From assembly GCF_033343995.1 (NCBI RefSeq), contig NZ_CP137573.1:62001-126000 (forward strand): a stretch of 64,000 nt of DNA, in the 5' to 3' direction. Both the position numbers and the translations under genes were made by a program. This document shows positions 8,121 to 16,969 of this stretch, piece after piece. Positions within the stretch are counted from its first letter, which is position 1. The number at the start of each line of letters is the position of its first letter. The notes under the pieces are model-generated. The model was not told where the DNA came from, made no database searches, and saw only the letters and a program-made list of their open reading frames with translations. Source of the stretch: Streptomyces sp. HUAS YS2 (GTDB lineage: Bacteria > Actinomycetota > Actinomycetes > Streptomycetales > Streptomycetaceae).

Positions 8121-8160
8121 CCCCAACCGCCGCAGCCCTCAGCATCTGGCTCCGAACATC
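8121..8160 (+). mobile_element. Transposase 3' scar, left copy
   Basis: AACCGCCGCAGCC.TCAGCATCTGG encodes TAAALSIWLR, the C-terminal signature of an IS5-type transposase. The same 34 bp (31 identical) recur at 12231-12264 in the same orientation. The scar cuts the HNH gene on one side and ends just before the BNR gene's stop on the other. Confidence 0.55.
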
Positions 8161-8187
8161 ATCGGCCGGACAAGTCCAGGCGGGTGC

Positions 8188-11100
8188 CTACTTCCCGGTG
8201 CCGCTCATCGGGACCGACACCGCGGGGGTGCCGGGATCGTTGCTGGTGAGGCGGAAGACCGCCGTGGCGATCCCGGCCGTCGTGGGCTGGAAACGCACGG
8301 TGAGGTCCTGCTCCTGGCCGGGCTGCAGTGTGAACGGGAAGCCGGGTCCACCAGCGGTGAGGGCGAAGGCCGGGCTGCCCGATGCTCGCGTGAAGCCGGT
8401 CACGCCGAGTGGCGTCGACCCCGCGTTGAACACCTTGGCCACCAGGTTGGCCGAGCCGTTCACCGCCACCTTCCCGAACGCGAGGTTGGAGACGACCGCC
8501 ACCCGGGGCCCCACCGACGTGACCAGTTCGAAGACGCTGCGACCGTTCGTGCCGACGCGCAGCAACGACGGCGTGCGCGACCAGTCGAGGGCGAGCGACA
8601 TGCAACTCGCCGCGGGCAGCCCTACGCCGAGCACGCGCCAGGTTGCACCGTCATCGATGCTGAACAGCACACCGGTCTCGTTGCCGCAGATCAGCGCCGG
8701 CGGCACGACGGGCACACTGTGGTCGGCCCACGCCGTCCCGTCGGCGGAGGTGAGCACGGTGCCGAAGTCGCCGACGGCGATGAACTGCGAGCCCGTCCAG
8801 AGGATCGCGCTGAGCCGGTAGGCCGATCCCGTCGGCTGCAGCGTCCAGGTGACCCCGTCCGTCGAGGTGACGACCTTACCGGAGTTGACCGTGCCGACGA
8901 AGCGCACGCCGGACCACGCCACCTCAGTGATCTGGTCAGGGGTCGGCGACACGCGCGCCGTCCAGGTGCTGCCGTCCGGCGAGGTCAGGATGGTGCCGGT
9001 GCCGGTGGCCACGTACTGCGTACCCGACCAGGCGACGGAAACGAGGTTGGCCGTCGTCGGGGTCGCGTGCGCGGTCCAGGTGAGGCCGTCAGGCGAGGTG
9101 ACCACGGTGCCGGAATACCCGACCGCGACGAACTGGCCGTTGCCCCAGGTGATGGCGAGCAGCGCCTGAGCGGCCGCGTCGTGGACCGAGATCCAGCTGA
9201 CGCCGTCGGTCGAGCGGTAGACCGTACCGTACGACGCCGAGGTGACAACCAGCACGGCGCCGGACCAGGCCACGCCCTGTAGCGCCTCCGAGGACGGTCC
9301 CGCCTTGCGTGTGGTCCAGACGATCCCGTCCGGCGAGGTGAGGATGGCCCCGTCCAGGCCGACCGCGACGAACTGGGAGCCCGTCCAGACCACGTCGGCC
9401 AGCGTGTTGTAGGCGTCCGAGACCCGGGCCGTCCAGGCGAGTCCGTCGGTCGACGTCAGGACCGTCCCGAACAGGCCGACCGCAACGATCACGCTTCCGG
9501 ACGTGGCGATGCCGGACAGACCGTTGCTGGAGCCCGGGTCCATGGCGACGCTGTAGACGGGCAGGTCGGGCAGGTTGGTGGTCGGGCTGCCATCGGTTCC
9601 GCTGGCGTCGACCCAGGTCAAGCCGTTGTTGGTGGTCAGGTAGACGTGCTGGCTGCGGTTGGGCGGCGCGATCCCCGAAGCGCCCCAGTAGCCCGCCATC
9701 ACGCGCTGCGCGCTGAAGGGATCGACCGCGATGCTGGTGACGCCGCGTCCTCCTGGCAAACCGGTCGAGTACGAATTCCACGTCGACCCGGTGCCCATCA
9801 GCGCGTTGTCGGTCCGCCACATCGAGCCGTCCATCAAACCCACCCACACGCTGGCGCCGCCGCTGCCGTAGACGGGCGCGATGCTGAGGATGCCCTCGGG
9901 GAAGGTGTGAATGCTGGTGAAGCTGGCGCCGTGGTCGGTGCTCTGCAGCAACTGCGGGCCCCAGTCACCGTGCGGCCCGCCGGCGGCGTAGACCCGGCTG
10001 CCGTCGCCGGGATCGACGGCGATGGCGTGGACACCGGGCGTCATACCCGCCGCGCTGGTCCACGTGGCGCCGCCGTCGGTGCTGTGCTGGTAGTAGCTGT
10101 TGACTGTGGCGTGGACGGAGAGCGGGGCGAAGGGGTCGACGGCCACCCAGCCGCCGTCGCCGCCGAGTCGGTGGCGCCAGTCGTTGCCGGGCATGCCGGG
10201 TGCGCGCTGCGCGGTGCCGTTGTCCTGCGAACCGGCGTAGCCGTAGCCGTTGTTGACCGCCGAGTGCCGGCCGATGTCGAGACTGCCCATGCCGACGAGG
10301 ATGGTGGAGACGCCCTCGTTGAGGTTGGTCCAGGTGCTGCCGCCGTCGCCGCTGACCGCGGTGCCGCCGTCGGTGCCGACGTACAGTCGGGTGGGCGCCG
10401 CGCCCCAGTGGGACTGCGGGCTGAAGGTGATGGCGTGATGGTCGACGTGCACCTTGCCCCCGGTCACTGATCCCGGGGCGAAGCTGTCGCCACCGTCGGT
10501 GGACAGGTGCAGCTCCAGGAAGCCCAGGTAGACCCGCCTGGCGTCCTGCGGGTCGACGCCGACGGTCTGGTCGAAGCCGAACTGCGCTCCGATGGCGGGG
10601 GCCGCCGCGGCGGGCTTGAGCTTCCAGTTATGGCCGTCGTTGGTCGATTTGAACAGCCCCACCCAGGCGCTCTGGGTCGACGCCGTGGCGTACATGGTGT
10701 GGTCGGCGGGCTTCGTCGACTGCGCCATGGTGACGGTCAGGTAGGTACCGGCGGCCGGCGCACCCGGGTTGGCGAACAGGTTGGTGGGGAAGGTGGCGCC
10801 GGAGTCCGTGGACTCGAAGATGCCCTGCCCGCGCATGCACGCGTACACCGTGGTCGGCTTCGTGGTGTGGAGGTGCAGGTCCGTCAGCAGGCCACCCAGG
10901 ATCGGCGCGTTGTTGTTGTAGGCGCCCACGTTGTTGCCGAAGTTGGCACCGTCGTTGACGGAGCGGTACACCCCGTTGATGAAGGTGCCCACCAGGACCA
11001 CTCCGGGGGCGGGGAGGACGATGCGTACCACGCTCTGGCCAAGCATGGCGGCGCCGCCGATCGTGCTCCAGGTCTCGCCGCCGTCGACCGATCGGAACAG

Positions 11101-11592
11101 CGACGGGCCGGGCGCGAAGGTACCGCCCGCGTACACGATGTCCGGGTTGACGGGGTCGAGCTCCACCGCGCCCATCTGGGTCCACGGCAGGCGATCGGTC
11201 TTCGGCGCCCAGGTGGCGCCGCTGTCGAGGCTCTTCCAGATGCCCCCGAGGGTGGCGGCGTACAGGGTCTTGTCGCTGCTGCCGCGCGGGTCGACGGCTA
11301 CGTCGTACACACGACCCGCCACCGGGGCGGGACCGCCGCCCAGGGGCTGCCGCATGGGTGCCGGCCCCACCTGCCGCCACTGCGCCGCGACCAGCGGAGC
11401 ACTGCCAGCGACCCCACCGCCGAAGCCGGCGATGCGCAGCTGCATGGCGTCGCGCTCCAGGCCCTCGACCTGCTGCAGCGCCTCCAACCAGGCTTCACGG
11501 TCGAACTCCCCGTCCGCCCGCGCCCGCGCCAGCCGGCGCGCCTCGTGCAGGCGCGCCCTGATGGCGATCTCGATGGCCGCATGCTGAGTCAT
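8188..11592 (-). CDS. Large BNR/Ycf48-like beta-propeller protein with C-terminal ASH-type domain
   Basis: 1134 aa from ATG 11592, with AAAGGAC upstream. Residues 1-60 are helical and charged with no signal peptide. They are followed by many sialidase-like Asp-box repeats (S.DGG.TW), first the glycosyl-hydrolase/sortilin type (KSLDSGATW, RSVDGGETW). About nine photosystem-assembly-like repeats of the pattern VAWSG..FVAVG..G.ILTSPDG..WT follow. The last 110 residues (VSNLAFGKVAVNGSA to VPMSGTGK) form an ASPM/SPD-2/Hydin-like immunoglobulin domain. It is probably a scaffold or carbohydrate/peptide-binding propeller rather than an enzyme, and no catalytic set was seen. It is translationally coupled to the 83-aa membrane protein upstream. 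The whole unit is bracketed by IS scars. Confidence 0.8.
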   Translation of the reverse strand: MTQHAAIEIAIRARLHEARRLARARADGEFDREAWLEALQQVEGLERDAMQLRIAGFGGGVAGSAPLVAAQWRQVGPAPMRQPLGGGPAPVAGRVYDVAVDPRGSSDKTLYAATLGGIWKSLDSGATWAPKTDRLPWTQMGAVELDPVNPDIVYAGGTFAPGPSLFRSVDGGETWSTIGGAAMLGQSVVRIVLPAPGVVLVGTFINGVYRSVNDGANFGNNVGAYNNNAPILGGLLTDLHLHTTKPTTVYACMRGQGIFESTDSGATFPTNLFANPGAPAAGTYLTVTMAQSTKPADHTMYATASTQSAWVGLFKSTNDGHNWKLKPAAAAPAIGAQFGFDQTVGVDPQDARRVYLGFLELHLSTDGGDSFAPGSVTGGKVHVDHHAITFSPQSHWGAAPTRLYVGTDGGTAVSGDGGSTWTNLNEGVSTILVGMGSLDIGRHSAVNNGYGYAGSQDNGTAQRAPGMPGNDWRHRLGGDGGWVAVDPFAPLSVHATVNSYYQHSTDGGATWTSAAGMTPGVHAIAVDPGDGSRVYAAGGPHGDWGPQLLQSTDHGASFTSIHTFPEGILSIAPVYGSGGASVWVGLMDGSMWRTDNALMGTGSTWNSYSTGLPGGRGVTSIAVDPFSAQRVMAGYWGASGIAPPNRSQHVYLTTNNGLTWVDASGTDGSPTTNLPDLPVYSVAMDPGSSNGLSGIATSGSVIVAVGLFGTVLTSTDGLAWTARVSDAYNTLADVVWTGSQFVAVGLDGAILTSPDGIVWTTRKAGPSSEALQGVAWSGAVLVVTSASYGTVYRSTDGVSWISVHDAAAQALLAITWGNGQFVAVGYSGTVVTSPDGLTWTAHATPTTANLVSVAWSGTQYVATGTGTILTSPDGSTWTARVSPTPDQITEVAWSGVRFVGTVNSGKVVTSTDGVTWTLQPTGSAYRLSAILWTGSQFIAVGDFGTVLTSADGTAWADHSVPVVPPALICGNETGVLFSIDDGATWRVLGVGLPAASCMSLALDWSRTPSLLRVGTNGRSVFELVTSVGPRVAVVSNLAFGKVAVNGSANLVAKVFNAGSTPLGVTGFTRASGSPAFALTAGGPGFPFTLQPGQEQDLTVRFQPTTAGIATAVFRLTSNDPGTPAVSVPMSGTGK

Positions 11593-11840
11593 GGCCGTCC
11601 TTTCGCCCCGCTCACCTGGGCCCTGCGCCACTCACCTCGCGCGAGCAGGGAGAACACAACGGTGGCGCAAAGGGCGACGGCAACGATCGCCCACTCAAGG
11701 GCCCCGCTGTGCTTATCGGGATCTACCCCGAACACGCCCTCGATCCAGTCGGGCCAGGCCAGGGTGACGAGGAACAGGCAACCGCTGATGGCGGCTGCCA
11801 CCGTCTCGAACCAACCTCGTGTGCGCAGACGTGACTTCAT
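11589..11840 (-). CDS. Small two-helix membrane protein coupled to the propeller gene
   Basis: 83 aa from ATG 11840 (AAAGGGC upstream). A basic N-terminus is followed by two hydrophobic helices (about residues 9-26 and 47-66) separated by DWIEGVFGVDPDKHSG, then a basic tail. The stop overlaps the start of the propeller gene as ATGA, so the two are co-translated and probably work together, perhaps with the membrane protein as partner or anchor. No named family is recognised. Confidence 0.6.
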   Translation of the reverse strand: MKSRLRTRGWFETVAAAISGCLFLVTLAWPDWIEGVFGVDPDKHSGALEWAIVAVALCATVVFSLLARGEWRRAQVSGAKGRP

Positions 11841-11964
11841 GTCGTGCCCTTTGACGTGCGGGCAAGCCGTGCGAGCGTCCCGGGCCCTCACCTGGGCGCG
11901 GGGGGACGTCGTGCACTGTCTGGCTCTGATGTCACCTTCAGTAAGCGTCGCTGCCAGGGATCTG

Positions 11965-12147
11965 TCAAACGCACCCGGAGCAGACGAAGAACAGGAGGTT
12001 GGGTTTGGTTGAGACGTCATGGAAGCCGTCGGGGAACAGCTCGCGGGCGGCGGGGTCGGGCTGAGGCTCGCTGATGAGGGAAAGCCGGAAACCGGCGCTG
12101 GTGAAGGCCTCGATCACGGCGTGCAACGGCCTGCGCCAGAACGCCAT
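11965..12147 (-). pseudogene. Class I SAM-methyltransferase C-terminal fragment
   Basis: The minus-strand frame MAFWRRPLHAVIEAFTSAG, then FRLSLISEPQPDP and ARELFPDGF, matches the end of streptomycete SAM-dependent methyltransferases, where the RRP..... AGF..... EPQP pattern is typical. Everything N-terminal of it, including the SAM-binding motifs, is absent. The break coincides with the transposase scar beginning at about 12152 on the other strand. Confidence 0.5.
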
Positions 12148-12151
12148 CGGT

Positions 12152-12264
12152 ACGGACTGCCCCAACCTCCTCAAACAGCACCGGGCAGTCCCCACCCGCT
12201 ACGACAAACGCCGCTACGTCTACCTCGGCACCGCAACCGCCGCAGCCTTCAGCATCTGGCGCCG
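12152..12264 (+). mobile_element. IS5-type transposase 3' remnant, right copy
   Basis: The frame encodes NLLKQHRAVPTRYDKRRYVY, then LGTATAAAFSIW, the C-terminal block of IS5-family DDE transposases (N-LKQ...TRYDKR...). The catalytic region is missing. The last 34 bp duplicate the scar at 8121-8154. The junction on the right leads directly into the delta-60-repeat pseudogene, so the IS end probably mediated a deletion. Confidence 0.6.
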
Positions 12265-13110
12265 ACGGCGGGGAGGACTTCGCCGTCGCTCGTTACCTGC
12301 CCGACGGCCGCCTCGACCGGACCACCCAGGGGCGGGGCGTGACGGCGCTCAGCCCGCACGACGACGCCCAGGCCATGCGTCTCCAGCACGACGAGCGCAT
12401 TGTGTTAGGCGCGTACGCCGGTACGGGCGAGGGCCCCGAGGGCGGCGACTTCGCCCTCGTGCGCTACCTGCCCGACGGGCGCCTCGACCGCTCGTTCAAC
12501 CGGTCCGGGCCCCGCCCCGGCACCGTGGTGACCGACATCGAGGGCGGGCGCGACCAGCTGCGGGACATCACCCTCGACGCCCGTGGCCGCGTCGTGGCCG
12601 TCGGCTCGGCCACCCTCCCCGCGGCCTGGGGAGGCACGAGCTTCGTCGTCGCCCGTTACTTCCGCGACGGCAGCCTGGATCCCTCCTTCGGGCTCCGGCG
12701 GCCGCCGGCCGGGCGTGGTCGGCACGCCCATGGCGGCGAACGTCGGCCTCGACTTGGCGGAGAGCGTCGTCGTCGACCGGCACGAGCGGATCCTCGCGGG
12801 CGGTTCCGCGGATGCCGACGGCCGCTTCGACCTGGCACTCGCCCGCCACCGCCCGGACGGATCGCTCAACCGCCGATTCGGCGTTGCGGGGAAGGCACTC
12901 GCCAACGTCGGCCCCGACAGCACCGACGAAGGCTTGGCCGGGCTCGCGCTTCAGCCGGACGGCCGCATCCTCGCCGGCGGAAGCACCGCTGCCACCTAGT
13001 TCGGTGTGGACAGCGACTTCCTCCTCGCCCGCTTCCGCGACGACGGCACCCTCGACCGCGGCTTCGGCCGCGGTGGCTTCGTCATCACCATCCTGCGGGC
13101 CGACCAGCAT
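12261..13110 (+). pseudogene. Delta-60-repeat protein, truncated and broken
   Basis: Repeats of the form DFALVRYLPDGRLDRSF ... G...V, about 55-60 residues each, mark the delta-60 repeat family, predicted beta-propeller proteins often secreted or surface-exposed. Five repeat units can be read. Three lesions are visible: the 5' end is replaced by the transposase scar, a frameshift occurs near 12690 after SLDPSFG, and TAG at 12997-12999 interrupts the last repeat before FGVDSDFLLARF. No single frame covers the gene. Confidence 0.65.
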
Positions 13111-13344
13111 GCGGCCGGAGCCCACACCGATCCCCCACCAGTTCTGGCGTCAATGGGGGTGGGCCGACAGAACACCAGAACGAGAGACCACAGCAGGCCT
13201 CGTCCTCACAGCGGCCCAGGGCCTCGTAGACGGACCATCAGGCGCCGTGGCCCGGCTCGCCGGCTTCCACGACCGCACCACCGCCACCACCGCAGAGCCG
13301 GCCGCTCCGCCGCCCTCACCAGCAGCGGCCCGCATCCTCATCCG

Positions 13345-14823
13345 TCACCGCAGACTCGCCGGATGAGGCGACGTCCGCAGGAGTGCCCGGGCCGTGCGGG
13401 CGGCCTGGGCCGCCAGGGCGGGGATGCTGGCGGTGATCGCCGGGCCGCCGGCGATGAGGTCTCCGACCACGTGCACGCGCGGGTCCAAGGGGGTCAGGCC
13501 GCCGGCCGGGTGGAGAGCGGACAGGCCGGTGGCCGTCAGGGAGCGGAGCAGGCAACGGGCCGCCTCGGGGACCGCTTGCGGTGGCGGGTTCACCGCGTTG
13601 ACGATGAAGTCCGCGCCGCGCTCGCCGCCGTCGTGCCGTATCCGAAAGCTCCCCTTCGCCGGGACGATCGCGCGCACGCCCGGAACGAGAGTGAGCCGGC
13701 CGGAGTCCAGCTGGCGCATCAGGACGGTCGCGTTGCGCGGGATCATGGGCGAGGCCACGCTCACGGCCGTGCGGAGGTGACGCCTCAGCCTCGCACGGTC
13801 GGACTCCGACAGCAGCCGCCAGGCGTACGGGCCGACGGTGTGCATCGTCTCCTGCAGCACACGCCGGCCGATCCGAGGATCCGCGACAGCGGCCAGCTGC
13901 CGGCGGAGCCTTTCGACCGGGTCGTCGGTCACGGTGGCAAGCAGTTCCGTCGCGAACACGTCGAAGTCCTCACCCGCGTCGCCGAGTTCCGTGCGCAGCA
14001 GGCCGACGAGGTCGTCCAGAGCGACGTTTCCCCCGTCCCGGTGCAGCCGCGCCACGCGATCGACGGTCACGTGCTGCGGGGGCCGGGCGATCGGGCGCTG
14101 CCAGACATGCGGCAGCACACCGCTGCGCGACAGCAGCGCGATCCCCCCGGTGTGCCCACGCGCGGCGAGAGAGACGACGACGTCCACAGCGGTCAGACCA
14201 CTGCCGATGACCGCGACGTCGGCTCCGGGCGGAACGCTTGCGAGCGTGTCGGCCAGCGGATACGGGTCGGCCGTGAAGCCGGAACAGCCGGTCAGGGCGT
14301 ACAGGTCCGGGGGCGCTCCCCCGCCCACGCACAGCACGACATGGGTGGCCGCGTGCTCGTAGGCGCCCTGGCGTGCGTCGTCATGCACGTCGTCCGTGCG
14401 CAGTACGAGACCGGCTCCTGAACGCACGACCTCCGTCACGCGTGCCGTCACGACACGTACCCGCCAGCCCTGTTCACCGAGCGCTGCCACGGCCTTCTCT
14501 GCGCTGTGCACGAGGTACTCGCCGTACAGGGCCCGCGGGACCAGCGGCCGACCGAGGAACTCGTCCGTGTGGTCGGCGCCCCGCTCCCCCAACCAGGCCG
14601 CGTAGTGGTCGAAGTCGCCGTCGCGGATCGACATGATGACGGGTGGCGCGTTCACCAGCACCGAGTCCAGATCCGGGCCGTACGCCCGTCCCCGCCACAA
14701 CCGCGGCGACGGCTCGAAGACCGTGATCGTGCCAGTTCCGCCCCCATGCGTCCCGCCCGTGGCGGCCAGCGCGTCGAGCAGACCGACCGCCGCCGCACCG
14801 CCCCCGATGATCGCGATGTCCAT
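13345..14823 (-). CDS. FAD/NAD(P)-binding protein (NAD_binding_9 type)
   Basis: 492 aa from ATG 14823 (GGGGAG upstream). The N-terminal dinucleotide fold GGGAAAVGLLDAL binds FAD, and a second Rossmann motif VIGSGLTAVD (about residue 220) suggests NAD(P)H binding. SIRDGDF and the C-terminal VVGDLIAGGPAITAS segment fit the family of FAD-NAD(P)-binding proteins related to lysine/ornithine N-monooxygenases and HI0933-like proteins. Substrate unknown. It is divergent from the LuxR regulator at 14988 across a 164-bp region with a strong palindrome, so joint control is likely. Confidence 0.8.
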   Translation of the reverse strand: MDIAIIGGGAAAVGLLDALAATGGTHGGGTGTITVFEPSPRLWRGRAYGPDLDSVLVNAPPVIMSIRDGDFDHYAAWLGERGADHTDEFLGRPLVPRALYGEYLVHSAEKAVAALGEQGWRVRVVTARVTEVVRSGAGLVLRTDDVHDDARQGAYEHAATHVVLCVGGGAPPDLYALTGCSGFTADPYPLADTLASVPPGADVAVIGSGLTAVDVVVSLAARGHTGGIALLSRSGVLPHVWQRPIARPPQHVTVDRVARLHRDGGNVALDDLVGLLRTELGDAGEDFDVFATELLATVTDDPVERLRRQLAAVADPRIGRRVLQETMHTVGPYAWRLLSESDRARLRRHLRTAVSVASPMIPRNATVLMRQLDSGRLTLVPGVRAIVPAKGSFRIRHDGGERGADFIVNAVNPPPQAVPEAARCLLRSLTATGLSALHPAGGLTPLDPRVHVVGDLIAGGPAITASIPALAAQAARTARALLRTSPHPASLR

Positions 14824-14912
14824 GCGCTCCCCATTGTCCGTAGTGCCGTGTGGCAACGACCTTCGGCGACTGCGCGGGAGCGGCATATCCCCCGCGCACG
14901 GGATCACGGACG

Positions 14913-14941
14913 GCAACAGCCCCTCATATGAGGGGTTGTCG
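14913..14941. promoter_or_regulatory. Palindromic operator candidate in the divergent promoter region
   Basis: The centre CCCCTCATATGAGGGG is a perfect 16-bp palindrome, extended by CAACAG/TTGTCG arms to about 28 bp with few mismatches. It lies between the FAD protein and the LuxR-type regulator. This is an inferred binding site, most simply for the regulator itself. Confidence 0.5.
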
Positions 14942-14987
14942 CCACACAGACGAACGGACAGGCTGATCACGCACGAAGGAGGAACCC

Positions 14988-16124
14988 GTGACCGACCCGC
15001 ACCGCCCGATACTCACCGCCGCCCAACGGGCCGATGACGCAATGGACTTGTTCAACCGCGCCTCGGCGAAGCTGCGGCGGGCGGTGCCGTTCCACTCGGC
15101 GGTGTGGACGGCGGCCGACCCGCAGACCGGCCTGATCACGGCGCCGATGCTGGTGGAGGACCTCGGCTCCGGGGGGAGCTGCGCCGCGTACTGGGAGAGC
15201 GAACTCCTGGAGGAGAACGTCCTGCCGTTCCACGAGCTGGCCCGGGCGACCGTACCGGCAGCCGGGCTGCGCGCGGCCACCGGCGACCTGCCCGCCCGCA
15301 GCACCCGCTTCCGGCGCCTCCTGCGCGATCAAGGCGTGTACGACGAACTCCGCGCCGTGCTGAGGATCGACGGCCGGCCATGGGGCCTGGTCAGCCTGTT
15401 CCGCACCACCACCGCGTTCCGCCCCGACGAGATCGCACTCCTCGCCGGCCTCTCCCGCCCGCTGGCCGGACGATTACGCGACCTGGCGCGCCCGCCCCGG
15501 TCCACACCACACACCGACGCACCCGCGCCCGGGCTGATCCTCTTCGACGAATCCGGCCGGGCCACATCGATCAACGACGAGGCACGCCATCACCTGGCAC
15601 TACTGCCCGAAGGACCCTCGTCTCCTTCACCCCTGGGAGCCCAGCTGCCCATCTGGGTGATCGGCGTGGTCCTCCAGGCCCGCGCCATCGCCGACGGACG
15701 CGACCACGGCAACGCCCGGGTACGCATCCAAACCACCGAAGGCCGCTGGCTGGTCTGCCACGCCTCCAGCCTGACCGGCCCCGGCGGCACACCCGGACCG
15801 GTCGCCCTCGTCATCGAGCCGGCGACACCCGCCGACCTCGCGGTCCTCATCGCCGACGCCTACGCCCTCACACCACGCGAACTGCAGATCACCCAACTCC
15901 TCGCCCGCGGCATGACCACCACCGACATCGCCGCCACCCTGGTCATCTCACCCCACACCGTCCGCGACCACCTCAAATCCGTGTTCACCAAGGCAGGCGT
16001 CTCCAGCCGCGGCGAACTCGTCGCCCGCCTCTTCACCGACCACTACTGGCCCGCCCTGCCCACCCCCACACCCCTCCCACGCCCCGACCGGCCCCCCGCC
16101 CACGCACGGTTCCCCCACATCTGA
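14988..16124 (+). CDS. GAF-like sensor with LuxR-type DNA-binding domain
   Basis: 378 aa from GTG 14988, with GAAGGAGG upstream. The first 160 residues look GAF-like (AVPFHSAVWTAAD ... WGLVSLFR). A middle PAS-like segment follows (LILFDESGRATSINDEA). The C-terminus (about 300-350) is a LuxR helix-turn-helix: LTPRELQITQLLARG, TTTDIAATLVIS, HTVRDHLKSVF. It has no receiver domain, so it probably responds to a small molecule or redox signal. It is the likely regulator of the divergent FAD protein and of itself. After the helix-turn-helix there is a proline-rich tail. Confidence 0.85.
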   Translation: MTDPHRPILTAAQRADDAMDLFNRASAKLRRAVPFHSAVWTAADPQTGLITAPMLVEDLGSGGSCAAYWESELLEENVLPFHELARATVPAAGLRAATGDLPARSTRFRRLLRDQGVYDELRAVLRIDGRPWGLVSLFRTTTAFRPDEIALLAGLSRPLAGRLRDLARPPRSTPHTDAPAPGLILFDESGRATSINDEARHHLALLPEGPSSPSPLGAQLPIWVIGVVLQARAIADGRDHGNARVRIQTTEGRWLVCHASSLTGPGGTPGPVALVIEPATPADLAVLIADAYALTPRELQITQLLARGMTTTDIAATLVISPHTVRDHLKSVFTKAGVSSRGELVARLFTDHYWPALPTPTPLPRPDRPPAHARFPHI

Positions 16125-16582
16125 CATGCCGGCGGGAGCCGCCATACCGAAGAAGCCGAAGCAGGCCCCAACCGGTAACCGGAGGAACCGTCCGACCCGC
16201 GCCGGCGGCGAACAGGGCCGCCGGGAACGGACCGGGTACACGATCCCGCCGGAGTCGAACTGCGACACCTGTGAGGTGTAGTTCCGGATTGCCTCGGCCG
16301 TCTGCGCGGTGATGTCGCCCGCGGATGAGGCGACGCGCAGTGCCAGGAGGTGGTTGCTGTCGTGGCAACCTGTCCAGCCACCACATACACCGCGCCTCGC
16401 CTGACAGACGGTCAGGCTTGAGTGTGTGAGGGAGTGACCACAGCCGGCTATTGAACCCTCATGTCGGCCGCAGTGATCGAAACGCCTTGGCCGGTGGTGG
16501 GTGGGTGTGCTGTGCTTCCCCTGCGTCCTGCGCATGGGTAGCGATCGCGACCGTGGCGTTTGCCGAGAGAGTGAGGGAATCG
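16125..16582. other. No supported gene
   Basis: A minus-strand stretch near 16260-16370 reads HDSNHLLALRVASSAGDITA, then QTAEAIRNY, and looks like eroded coding sequence of an unidentified protein, but it has no start and no domain I recognise. The rest is unremarkable. Confidence 0.4.
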
Positions 16583-16969
16583 ATGGAGTTCGTGTCTCAC
16601 AATCCCACCGAAGGTGTCTACGCAGCCACCGACGACTATGTGCATGCTTTGGAAGTGCGAGGTGCCGGACGGCTGCTGTTCGTCGCCGGCACTATGGGGC
16701 TCGACCCTGCCGGGAAGCCGGGGGCCGATCTGGAGGAGCAACTCGACCTCCTCTGGTCCAACATCCGGGCCATCCTCGCTTCGGCCGGCATGACCGTGGA
16801 CAATATCGTGCGGCTGACCAGCTACCTGCGGGACTCCGCCTACGCCGAGGCGAACGCTGCCGCTCGAACGGCTGCCCTGGGTGGCAGGCGCGTCCCGACC
16901 ACCGCGATCGTTGCCACGACCCTTGACAGCAACTGGCTGGTAGAGATTGAGGTCGTGGCCGCGGGGTGA
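16583..16969 (+). CDS. RidA/YjgF-family protein
   Basis: 128 aa from ATG 16583, preceded by GTGAGGGAATC. RidA proteins are small trimeric enzymes that hydrolyse reactive enamine/imine intermediates from PLP enzymes; some relatives act in catabolic pathways. Visible family features are FVAGTMGLDPAGK, the helix LEEQLDLLWSNIRAIL, ASAGMTVDNIVRLT, and VPTTAIVAT. The usual active-site arginine position in the RVPTTAIV segment is present. It may be coupled to a short frame downstream, as its TGA overlaps a GTG. Confidence 0.85.
   Translation: MEFVSHNPTEGVYAATDDYVHALEVRGAGRLLFVAGTMGLDPAGKPGADLEEQLDLLWSNIRAILASAGMTVDNIVRLTSYLRDSAYAEANAAARTAALGGRRVPTTAIVATTLDSNWLVEIEVVAAG

Noticed and set aside
12074-13366. 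A 430-codon plus-strand frame that looks like a gene
   Set aside because: It crosses a methyltransferase tail on the other strand, a transposase scar and the delta-60 pseudogene in the wrong frame. The sequence is arginine/serine-rich shadow apart from the scar.
13191-13366. A plus-strand C-terminal-looking peptide (TTAGLVLTAAQGLVDGPSGA)
   Set aside because: It has no start and no family I recognise, and it ends against the opposing FAD gene. Too short to support.
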